DNA of 64,000 nt from Gigaspora rosea (lineage: Eukaryota > Glomeromycota > Glomeromycetes > Diversisporales > Gigasporaceae). Made by a program: the position numbers and the translations under genes. Positions 1 through 9,900 of this stretch are shown piece after piece; positions within the stretch are counted from its first letter, which is position 1, and each line of letters opens with the position of its first letter. Below the pieces are notes generated by a model. The model was given only the letters and a program-made list of their open reading frames with translations, was not told the DNA's origin and did no database searches. Location of the stretch: contig QKWP01000042.1 of assembly GCA_003550325.1 (NCBI GenBank), positions 609,654 through 673,653 of the forward strand. The letters run 5' to 3'.

Positions 1-800
1 TTTAGCATAATAGTCACGTATTTTAAGACCATAGAAATTATAAAGTCCAAAAGAATAAAACCATGGTGACCATAAAAAATAGTAGTTGATTTATCATTTA
101 CACGATTAAGAATAGATTTTCAGGTGTATTTCCTTCTTCATCATATTTTTCAGGTGTACTTCCTTCTTAATCAGATTTTCAGGCGTACTTCCTTCTTCAT
201 CAGATATTCAGCTAAGAGAATTAAATCCACCTAGTATTTCACTTGAATTTTCAACTTTATAGCAATTATTAGACAGATTAATTATCACATAATTTATGAA
301 ATTTTTTGTACCGAACCCATTTTAGTAACAGCTTGATACGTTAATGTTATAAGTATCTGGTATTGAACGTGATAAATCAAGGAAGAAATTTCTGCTGCAT
401 GTTCTAAATTGATTATAGAAAAAGTTATTGATATTAATTTTAGAGGAAGAAGTTGAATTGTCAATTTTTTGCGAGGGGTAAAATTGTAGATGTAGCAGGC
501 CTATTTGGAGATACAAAATTTTGCCATATCATCCTACAAATTTTCTTTGAGGATTGTTTATAAAGCCGCATTTTTCTAAGATTTCATTTCATCATCAGGA
601 ATTTGAAAATACCTAATATGAGTAAGCAATTTTGAAGAGCAATTTATAAAAATTTGAAATTCCCCTCATACTATTGTTCATAATTGAAGGTAAATTTGGA
701 GTTTATACTCTTTCCCACAAATAACTTTAGCCCAAATTACAGATTCATCCAATTGTAATTCGTCATGTTTTAAGAGAAATTAATGTATTCTCTTGAAGAG
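1..800 (-). pseudogene. BTB-BACK-TLDc protein remnant, left copy
   Basis: Read on the minus strand, frame-broken stretches match the usual order of a glomeromycete BTB-BACK-TLDc protein. Around 800-715 there is a BACK-like piece (LQENTLISL, then DELQLDESVIWAKVICG in another frame). Further down is a TLDc entry segment near 450-350 (INNF, then a region ending in RSIPDTYNINVS). Near 110-1 is a C-terminal TLDc piece (STTIFYG, then a shifted frame). No BTB domain is visible. A deletion after TTTTTTATGGTC (near position 85), relative to the 54.5 kb copy, removes the GPKLGPWF segment and shifts the frame. At least three frameshifts make this a pseudogene. The same sequence recurs at 50,638-51,440 and, diverged, at 54,490-55,300. 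Confidence 0.55.
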
Positions 801-1024
801 TGATAAAATTATTAAAATTAAACCCAAATTAATATGAGTCGCACCCCTGCGTTGTGCTTATAAGTCGCCTCTTAATGATTGACCAATAAAATTTCAAGAT
901 CAGGTGTAACGTAGCACAATCAGGACGATCAAAACAAACGGTCGTTTTGACTCACATATGAAACTATTCTTCGCTCTCTAACAAAAAAATTCCTTGTAAA
1001 ATATTAGTATAAAAACTAATCTCT

Positions 1025-1052
1025 ACCTAACCTAACCCTAACCCTAACTAAC
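1025..1052. repeat. Short telomere-like (CCCTAA) run
   Basis: Four to five degenerate CCTAA/CCCTAA units lie just upstream of the coiled-coil gene start. The run recurs at 51,664 and near 55,505, so it travels with the duplicated segment. It is too short to be a telomere. It could be an interstitial relic or a promoter-proximal motif. Confidence 0.6.
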
Positions 1053-1138
1053 AAAAAACCCACGCATAGATTTATCCTAAAAATTAAATTCTAAAACTTT
1101 GATCTTTAATATCATTTTTAAAATTTTGTAAACCGAGA

Positions 1139-2177
1139 ATGAAGACTACCGGTAGGTGCATGAAAAGAAAGCAAACACAGGTAATAAATTATTATTATTA
1201 TTATTAGTTATTGTTGCCAAAAACAAATTACTAATTAAATATTTTATATTGTAACAAGAATGGAGAGACGACGAAGGCCGAACAAAGTAAGTTTTTTTAA
1301 ATGTTTGTTAATGATAAGGTTAATTCTTTTTTAAAATTAACTAAAAACATTCGATAATTCTTTAGAAATCGCGTCCCATTATACATATTTTTAATTTTAT
1401 TTTTACAATATAAAATATTTTTTATTAATAATTTCTATTCACATCCCGATTACACGTACCTCGAAAAGTTAGTAAAAGTGTACGAAGATAAAATTGCAGA
1501 CCTTCAAAATCAGATCATCATTCATGAAAACAACAGTAACAGTTTCATATCTATTGATTCATTCGTTAAAGAGTTAGCGGCCAAAATAATTCTATTAGAG
1601 GATACGTTTTATACTCGACTTATGGTCTAAGCTTAATAATGAAGCATTCCACAGAGTAATCTATAAAGAAAATTGTCGATCTAACAAACAGTAAGTTTTT
1701 TTTTTTGTTTTTTTTTTTTAAAAAAATTTTCGGTTGATTAACAGTTAATTCATATAGCTGTTAGTAAGCTACAAAGTAAAAATTCAGCATTGATAGATTC
1801 AATTATGAGCGGTAGGCTTTATTAATTGGGGTTTTTTTTTTCTAAAAAAAAAAAAAAAAAACTTAAAATAAGTCGAAGAATTTAATGAACGTGGTCGTGG
1901 TAGGTTTTTTATTTAAAAAAAAAATTAAAAAATTATATTTTAATGAAAAAAATAACTATTTACAGATGAAGAACAGGATAGTCGGGATGGTGATGTGAAC
2001 CTGGTAGGTTTTTTTTTTTTTTTTCTTTTTTATATAAAAGAAGAAGGATATTTTTAACTCAGATAAAACAACGAACCAAGTGCAGGCGAAGCAATCAACG
2101 AAGATGAACCAGGCCAACCGAGTGGTATTTTAGAACGTAAATTAGATAAGAGCTTTAGTTCTTTTATTAGCTTTTAG
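1139..2177 (+). pseudogene. Coiled-coil acidic protein gene, broken left copy
   Basis: The exons correspond one-for-one to the copy at 55,624-56,673. ATG at 1,139 begins MKTTGRCMKRKQTQ. A short second exon starts near 1,260. Then come a long exon (LEKLV, KIADLQNQIIIHENNSNS), small acidic exons, and a stop at 2,175-2,177. This copy is damaged. Exon 2 is 28 nt instead of 30, the acceptor before the third exon reads CACAT instead of CACAG, and one G is missing from the GATGGTGATGGT tract near 1,990. I do not recognise the family. The sequence suggests a small coiled-coil protein with an acidic tail. Confidence 0.5.
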
Positions 2178-3302
2178 CTAGATTAGAAAGGAAAAAGGAA
2201 TATAAAGTAATTTAGGATCGAGATGACAACTGGACAAAGGCGTTTCTAATTATTTTAGGCACCAAATTGTTGACTTTTTCTCCATAAGGACCGACTTTAA
2301 CTTCGGTAATAACTACACTAGCTTACTTCCTTTATGTTTCTTAAGTAAAAATCGGAGGAAACTTCTATATTATTGTCTCCTTAATTGAAGTCAAATTCAT
2401 TCGTTTATATATATTTGAATTTAATAGACGACACGTTAATGTGTTGTTTGGCACGTTAACGTGTTGTTTAACACACTATGTGGTAATATAACTAAGACTA
2501 GCACGTTATCGAGAATGTTCGTAATCCGCGCCCTTTAACATGAATACATTAATGCGTTATGAAGGTTTTACAAAAAGCTTATAATGTCACAATTTCGAAT
2601 TGCGACAATACTATCGAGTGCAAATATAATCACGTGTATTTGTCAAAAGAACATAAAAAAAAAGAAAATAATAATATAATTAGAAACAAAATATAATAAT
2701 AATTGACAAGAAGTGAAGTATTTAAAATAGAGACAATTTAGGCATATTATTTTATCACATCAAGCATGGGACAAAGACATTCATGCTAATAATTTTAATG
2801 ATTTTATAATAATAAATTAAATCTGCAACTTTGGTTTAAATCATTGTGAAAAATTATATCTATGAGCCATAAAAACGTCGATTTTAGTTTAAAAAAATGA
2901 GAAAAATTTATAATTAAAAATTATTGATTAAAAATAAATACTATTGAGTGCAAATATAATTACGTGTATTTGTCAAAAGAAAATAAAAAAAAAACAAAAT
3001 TAATAATATAATAAGAAACAAAATATAATAATTATTGACAAAAAGTAAAGTATTTCAAATAGTGACAATATAGGCATATTATTTTATCACATCAAGCATG
3101 GGACAAAGACATTCATGCTAATAATTTTTAATGATATTATAATAATAAACTAAATTTGCAACTTTGATTTAAATCATTGTGAAAAATTATATCTATGAGC
3201 AATATAAACGTCGATTTTAGTATATTAAAAATAATATAAAGATAAATAATTGACAGGTTAATATAATGACGTATTAATAATTGACTGAATTGAATACGCA
3301 TA
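2178..3302. other. Intergenic, AT-rich, with internal duplication
   Basis: No gene seen. It contains palindromic ACGTTAACGT-type motifs around 2,430-2,480 (decayed relatives near 41,440-41,480). It is the 3' flank of both the coiled-coil gene and the minus-strand protease. Confidence 0.5.
2611..3200. repeat. Two direct copies, about 330 bp apart
   Basis: Segments beginning TGCAAATATAATCACGTGTA (2,621) and TGCAAATATAATTACGTG (2,949) run in parallel through 'CATCAAGCATGGGACAAAG'. The same doublet occurs at 57,090-57,600, where the second member is split by an inserted element. Confidence 0.75.
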
Positions 3303-4523
3303 TTATTTACTATGTGCAAATCCAACTTTTTTGTTTCCTACATCAAATGCTGAATATACATTTTTTAAGAAATTTTGACCGACGAGCCAGGAATCAAAAC
3401 CAGGTTGAATGCCGATATACACTGAGATTCGGATGCTTTATCAAAACTTAAATCTTTTGATGGAATTTCATAATTAACACCTCCAAATTTAAGAGAAACT
3501 ACAGTAGTGGTATTGCATGGGATAATATAGAGACCTTGTTCTTCATCAAACTTTGATTCTGGAATTTGTTTATGAATTGCTGTAGCATCATCATCAGGTA
3601 TAATAAGAAGTGTAGTGCCAGTGTCAAATAACTGCATCCCTAGAAAAGCTCAATGAATGGTCACTAACATTTACATATTCTAGGTTTATTATCCAGAATC
3701 CATCATAAACATCTGAATTAATTACAGGAGTAAACATAATGTTTCCTTCAAACTTACTTTTATCAACACCACCTAAAACAAATGTTCGCCGGAAACATTA
3801 AAATGTTGGAAATGAAAACTAAAAATCGGATCAATTGTCTTTTGTTTAATTAGAGTAGAGATAAATGTTGGAGACCATTATCCATAGTATTTAATTGGTC
3901 AAATGCTAGTCCTAAAATTCCATCACATTCAAAGATCTTTAAAGTTATCATCTACAAAATCTGCAAGACCAAAAATTTGTTCAATGGCAGTAAGGTTTGC
4001 AATTTGAATATTATCTTTTTCAGTAATACCAAAGGCAAAACCAGAACCATATAAGATTTCCCACTTATTATCTTCTGGTTTAAAAGTTGGTGATTGACTT
4101 GAATTAAACCTTCTAACATTTTGACAACCATAGTCAGTACAATTATTATTTGGAATCCAGAGATTTGAAGATCCAGTATCCAGCAAAACACAGAATTCTT
4201 GGTTTCCAACAATGATTGAAGTATAATAGTCTTCGTCATTTTTTATATCTGTTATTGCCACGGTGACTTGGGAAGATGTATTACTTTCAGAAGTAGGAAT
4301 ATCGGAAGATGTTTCATCAATAGAAGTTTTTGCATTGGAAATTGATCTAAAACGTTTAAGGTAAGAGTAGTTTTTTTAAGGCTGCTTGCCCAATAAGATT
4401 TGCCTTCTTAATTACATTTGTCTCAATATTCAATCTTTTTTTCAAATTAATGTTATTAGGGTAAGCACATATGTTATGAATAGTGACTACGGATAGAATG
4501 ATAAAAAGAAAAACTAATTTCAT
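3303..4523 (-). pseudogene. Pepsin-like aspartyl protease, left copy, frameshifted
   Basis: Start ATG at 4,523 encodes a hydrophobic signal peptide (MKLVFLFIILSVVTIHNICA) and a basic propeptide. Two A1-family catalytic motifs are visible: DTGSSNLWIP near 4,165 and DTGTTLLIIP near 3,615. The C-terminus NVYSAFDVGNKKVGFAHSK ends at a stop at 3,303. The flap region reads YGSGFAFG. A family member would be a secreted or vacuolar endopeptidase. The frame is interrupted at about 4,370 (extra base), 3,935 (extra base), 3,870 and 3,790 (both appear to lack one A) and 3,410 (missing G). The 3,870 and 3,790 breaks also occur in the other copy. Either both copies are decaying or base calls are missing; introns do not explain the breaks. 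Confidence 0.85.
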
Positions 4524-5059
4524 GGTTAATATTAATTAAAAATAAAAAGTGCGAAATTATATTATTTTTTCGAAAAATATTAATAACAGTTATTTCCATG
4601 AGACTTCGAAAAATGTTTGATCTTTATTTTATTTTTATGTATTACAAGTGTCTTTGAATATGTAGATTAATTTATTAGATTTTCAAAAAAAAATAATTTT
4701 TTTTGAGTAAATAATTTTTCGTTAATGAATTTTTAACCATATAAAATTTGCTTGCAATATCATAAATGAAAATATATTTATTACTTTTGCTTTTTATATA
4801 TGTAAATATGTAGATTAATTTATTAGATTTTCAAAAAAAAATAATTTTTTTTTTTAGTAAATAATTTTTCGTTAATGAATTTTTAACCATATAAAATTTG
4901 CTTGCAATATCTTTTGCTTTTTATATATGTAAATATCAAAATCAAATAAATCCAGAAAAATATTCAGATAAACAAATAGGGCAATCCAAAATTAATGATC
5001 TTGAATAAAAATTAATAGCGCATATTATTTTGAAATAAACAATCTATAGTTAATAGACT

Positions 5060-5093
<34 letters not shown>

Positions 5094-5150
5094 CACCCTG
5101 TTTAAAGATGGAATCTGCGGCATTATACATTGGGGTGTTCGGTCAACTAT
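4524..5150. other. Intergenic upstream of protease with local duplication
   Basis: Presumed protease promoter region. A 90-bp segment (TTAGATTTTC... to ...TTGCTTGCAATATC) is present twice, at about 4,676-4,762 and 4,822-4,912. T/A homopolymer runs at 5,061-5,093 mark the boundary of a segment missing from the right-hand copy. No gene seen. Confidence 0.5.
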
Positions 5151-5196
5151 GTAAATCAAAACAAAAACAAATGTAAACTATCACATTCACACTCAC

Positions 5197-5624
5197 TTTC
5201 TAATTTAAGCAATTTATGTAATGGGTTGAGTCAATAATTCGTAGTAAGATTTGATCTAACAAAAAACATGCGCAATTATTTCTTACGAACTGGTCAATTG
5301 AATTTGCAGCACAAATTCTTAGGATTTAAAGAACAAATACGAATAATCATTTTATACTCACATTCTTTTTAATTTGGTATACATGATATATTGAGTGAAT
5401 TTACGTTACGAAATATTTTTGGCAAATATAGTTAATTTTATACTCACTCTTCTGGAATATCGCTAATAGTTGATGTGATCATTTAAAGTATGGTTAGCCC
5501 AAGTTATCACGAACGAAAACATGTATCCGATCGATCTTAAACTCACTCTCTAAAAGTCGATATAACTCATGTTAATCGTTTAAAATGTTATTTCATCAAT
5601 TTTAATTTTTGCTACACTCACGAG
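5197..5624 (-). pseudogene. Orphan fragment of a codon-exon array
   Basis: Six array units with intact splice signals on the minus strand: CTC (5,622-5,624), AGA (5,547-5,549), a 15-nt exon (5,448-5,462, CGATATTCCAGAAGA), AAT (5,362-5,364), TTC (5,287-5,289) and AAA (5,197-5,199). They match units at 21,089-21,519 in order and mostly in sequence. The 15-nt exon differs completely in sequence but keeps its length. In the shared phase-2 frame this piece reads SDDIPEEISK, against SDKIIIKISK in the main array. Both ends break off in unrelated sequence and no first or last exon is attached, so it looks like a stranded duplicate. Confidence 0.7.
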
Positions 5625-5639
5625 CTGGTAATTGAAATA

Positions 5640-6777
5640 TTAATATTTAGTTAATAAATTTTTTTTTTTTATGAAAGTTACTATAATCACAGGTAAAATA
5701 AATAGCAACTTTTATTCTTTATGCACGTTAATATACAACTTCTGACGTGTGTATATTTATTAGGGGACACAACATCAATCCTTGCTTTACTTTAGTGGCA
5801 ACTATTTATTTAATGAATTTGTTTATCGATGTGTTAAGTAATGAATAGGTGAAACCAAAATAAGAGAGGCGTATTTAATTCTAAGAGCTTAGGTACAGTC
5901 TTTATAAACTAAATTTATATTTATATATAAATATTATTCCTTTTATTATAATAATTATATATGTATTAGAAGAAATTGATTCTAGATGTTACTCTATCAA
6001 CGAAGAAAAGAAAATTGGTTTCCATTTATTACGTAAGTTATTTAGCTCCATACAAAAACAAACCATTATTCGAATTACTAAAATATTTTTTTATATTTAT
6101 ATTTAAAGTTTTTATGAATGCCATATAGTTGACCTTCGAGAACATGCACAAGAGATAAATGGGCAGGTTATAAAAAACTGATATTCAAAGGCTTTTAATT
6201 AAGTCCTTATGCTTCCTGAAGAACAACCCTCTCTTAAACAAGTTGAAGGGGCCATTAAAGGACAACACACTGTTAGAGACGATTAAGAAAGTGATTCAGA
6301 CGGTGAGACTAAGATAATAGATTCAATTAAAAATCCGAAAACAAATGAATAAATAATCTTTATAATTGAAAATTAAAAAATAGGTTAGATTAATATATTG
6401 GAGATGTTCTACGGAAAAGGGGGAAATGACAACTTTTCAAAAAAATTTTACACAAATCAATTTAGAATTAAGATCTGGTTCATTTTTATTTAAAACACAA
6501 AAGCAGTTATATTAATAAAATTTTGCAGTATAGCTCTTTAAAGTTTGTATTTTCTCATATTTTATTACAGTATTATGATATTTATAACATAAAAATTGAT
6601 CTTCCAAAGATCTTTTGTTTTGTTTTCCCTTTTTCTGTAGCACGCCATATATTTTTTGTACTCACGAACAAAATGAATCTAAACAGCATTTTATTGAAGA
6701 TAAACATTATTAATATATATATCTCGTTCTCTAAATCGATTTTAACAAAAAAAGAACAGTTAAATGCACAATAAATC
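5640..6777. other. Breakpoint region between array fragment and array gene 3' end
   Basis: Mostly unassigned. Most of 5,137-6,400 is absent from the right-hand copy, which instead carries a small hairpin element at 60,159-60,347. A coding remnant (5,975-6,346) is listed separately. Sequence from about 6,400 to 6,777 is shared with 60,510-60,905 and lies downstream of the array gene's poly(A) signal. Confidence 0.45.
5975..6346 (+). pseudogene. Unidentified gene remnant
   Basis: A spliced-looking piece (…STKKRKLVSIYY with donor GTAAGTTATT near 6,033) is followed by protein-like stretches: VDLREHAQEINGQVI, then LMLPEEQPSLKQVEGAIKGQ, then a short Lys/Asn-rich tail ending at a TAA. Stops and a frame change separate them. 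Family not recognised. Only the last about 85 bp survive in the right-hand copy (60,395-60,482). Confidence 0.3.
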
Positions 6778-6780
6778 ATA

Positions 6781-6786
6781 TTTATT
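6781..6786 (-). promoter_or_regulatory. Candidate poly(A) signal AATAAA
   Basis: AATAAA on the minus strand, about 92 nt downstream of the proposed stop of the codon-array gene. It is conserved at 60,909-60,914, downstream of the second array. Inferred from position only. Confidence 0.4.
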
Positions 6787-6877
6787 CTCACCTTAAACCG
6801 TTCCGGTACGTTAATGACGCACGCATGCCATAAAATAATAGCATAGATTCTCACGTTCAAATGACAACTGATAAAAT

Positions 6878-6944
6878 TTACACAGCACTTGTGAGAGATA
6901 ATACCGATACATACGTACGTACGTGCGAAAACAATATGGGAAAG
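6878..6944 (-). CDS. Last exon of codon-array gene
   Basis: Acceptor AACCAG lies just above 6,944. The first C completes the codon opened by the ATT unit at 7,518-7,520 (TT+C, Phe). The exon continues FPILFSHVRTYVSV and ends SAV then TAA at 6,878-6,880. The paralogue at 61,006-61,072 keeps the same frame, length and stop. Choice of this acceptor is inferred; the intron above it is about 440 nt from the ratchet-like unit at 7,391. Confidence 0.5.
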
Positions 6945-9900
6945 CTGGTTAATTGAATCTAATCATAGATTAATTTAAAAAAAATCATTCTTGATCCATG
7001 TCAAAAATATATTTAAGTCTAGCCAATTAGATCTCATAAAGGGTACATTTGCATACGAATATAAAAAAAAAAAAATAAAATAAAATAAAATAATAAATAA
7101 AAATAAAATAAAAAATAAATAGTCATAATTATAAAATTTAGGAGGAAGGATTTAAAAATAAAGTATCAAAACTTGTCTTTATAAAAATTTATGTATTGAG
7201 ATAAAAAAAAAACTTAAAATTAAGAAAAAAATCTCAACATATAAATAATTATCTAAAAATTAAATATTGATTAAACTTATTTGTCAATTAATTTAAATAT
7301 AATTTTTTCAGCTAATTACCTTTTTTTAAAATAAGAATTAATTTATTATATTTATATCAATAAATTTTTGTCAATATATATTTATACTTGCCTAATAAGA
7401 ATTTTCATATGCAAGCAACAATTTATTACTTATTGCCTAATTTACAGATTGTCAATATTGAACCAGTTATGTAAATAATTATTCCGATGCTACCAAGAAA
7501 TATTCATTTATACTCACAATCTAATAATTTACAAAAATTTATATAATATTAAATATTATTCCTTTTAAACTCAAATTTAGCAAAAATTAGACAATAATTC
7601 TATACTTACTCACTAATATTAATGATCATTTAAAAAAAATATAAAAATATAATAAAAAAATATAAAAAAAAATGAAAAAAAAATATATATAAAACAAAAA
7701 AAAAAAATAATAAATAAATTTTTTTAATTATGATTCAACTTAAATTTATTATATATGTATACTTACAAGCTGGTAGGTAATATTATTGATTTAAAATTTT
7801 TAAATAAGACAATATCATTTGCAAAAGAAGTACTGTACTCATGAAATATATACTTACACTCTAGTAATTGATATATAATTAAAAAAAGAAGCTCTAGTAG
7901 TTTTGAGTTAAAATAAAGTTGCTTTATACTCACTCACTATAAAGATAATTCGATAGTAAGTATTAATTTGCTATTATAAAATTTCATTTATAGACACTAT
8001 TTAAATTAATACTTACTTCCTAGTGGTTATAACATTATTACGCGATTGTTATATTCAAATTAAACAATTTAATTACTTACATGCTTAAATTTAAAAATAT
8101 CATTAACACCAAGTAGTTTTAATAAATGAATTTAGCAATTAAAATTTGCACTTACATTCTAAAAAATAAATATTTGAAAATCGTAAATATCATGAAATAA
8201 ATTATAAGTTAATAAATAATTGTGGGTATTTAACTTACTTTCTGATTATCGTTATCGAGCAATTAATATAATTATTAAATATTCACAATGATTTTATAAT
8301 AAAATTTTATACATACTTCCTAGAATTTAGTGCAATTATTTGTTGTTATTCATAATAATACAATCTAATTAATCTAAATTTTATACTCACATGCTAATAA
8401 TTCAACAATTAAAGCGCTATTTAGTAATGTTTCATTTAACAAATGATTATATTTAATTAAACTTACGTTCTAGAAGTAAACAATGATTTGAAGCATTATT
8501 AAATCTTTATAAATTGCTGATTAAATAGTAAACAAAAATAGCAAATCTTACAAGCTGGTATATAATTATTTTAGGTTATTATTTTGATTAAAACAAATTA
8601 AAATGAATAATGCTATCAGTGATATACTCACAATCTAGCATTTGAAATAGTTTAAAGTATTAATTGTATTAACTAAGATTCGCTTTATTAGATGAATTGT
8701 ATTTATAATTACCTCCTGGTAAATATATTTTGTTAAATAATTAGCGTTGCTCCGATTTATAAATAGGTATAATCCCCCGATCACTATATCAAGATATCAA
8801 GATAACGGGGGATTAACGAATACACTGATTCATATGTGAATAAGCGGAAACTTCACTTCCGCTAATTTCCCAATGGATCAGGATATTATTATTATTAATT
8901 AATCCAACTATACTTACTCACTGTCAATTGATAAACGTTTAACATTAAATAATGTAACATATGAATTATATTAACGTGGAAACATATACACTCACTCCTT
9001 GCTATTTGATATAATATTTTGATATTAACTCATGAATTCATAAATTTGTGTAGAATCATATATGATAGTAATAATTTATCGGATTTACTACTCACATGCT
9101 AACAGTTTATTTATTTATAATTAGTATTAGTAAAATTTATATAAGAATTGAGATAGGAATTAATACTTACACACTAATAATTTGATAAATTTATTTTAAT
9201 CGTGAATTATTTATTTATAATTAGTAAAATTTATATAAGAATTGAGATAGGAATTAATACTTACAAACTAATAATTTGATAAATTTATTTTAATCGTGAA
9301 TTATTTATTTATAATTAGTAAAATTTATATAAGAATTGAGATAGGAATTAATACTTACAAACTAATAATTTGATAAATTTATTTTAATCGTGAATTATTT
9401 ATTTATAATTAGTAAAATTTATATAAGAATTGAGATAGGAATTAATACTTACAAACTAATAATTTGATAAATTTATTTTAATCGTGAATTATTTATTTAT
9501 AATTAGTAAAATTTATATAAGAATTGAGATAGGAATTAATACTTACAAACTAATAATTTGATAAATTTATTTTAATCGTGAATTATTTATTTATAATTAG
9601 TAAAATTTATATAAGAATTGAGATAGGAATTAATACTTACAAACTAATAATTTGATAAATTTATTTTAATCGTGAATTATTTATTTATAATTAGTAAAAT
9701 TTATATAAGAATTGAGATAGGAATTAATACTTACAAACTAATAATTTGATAAATTTATTTTAATCGTGAATTATTTATTTATAATTAGTAAAATTTATAT
9801 AAGAATTGAGATAGGAATTAATACTTACAAACTAATAATTTGATAAATTTATTTTAATCGTGAATTATTTATTTATAATTAGTAAAATTTATATAAGAAT

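Noticed and set aside
6523..6860. Overlapping open frames on both strands
   Set aside because: No domain. Region is the 3' flank of the array gene; conserved only as part of the segmental duplicate.
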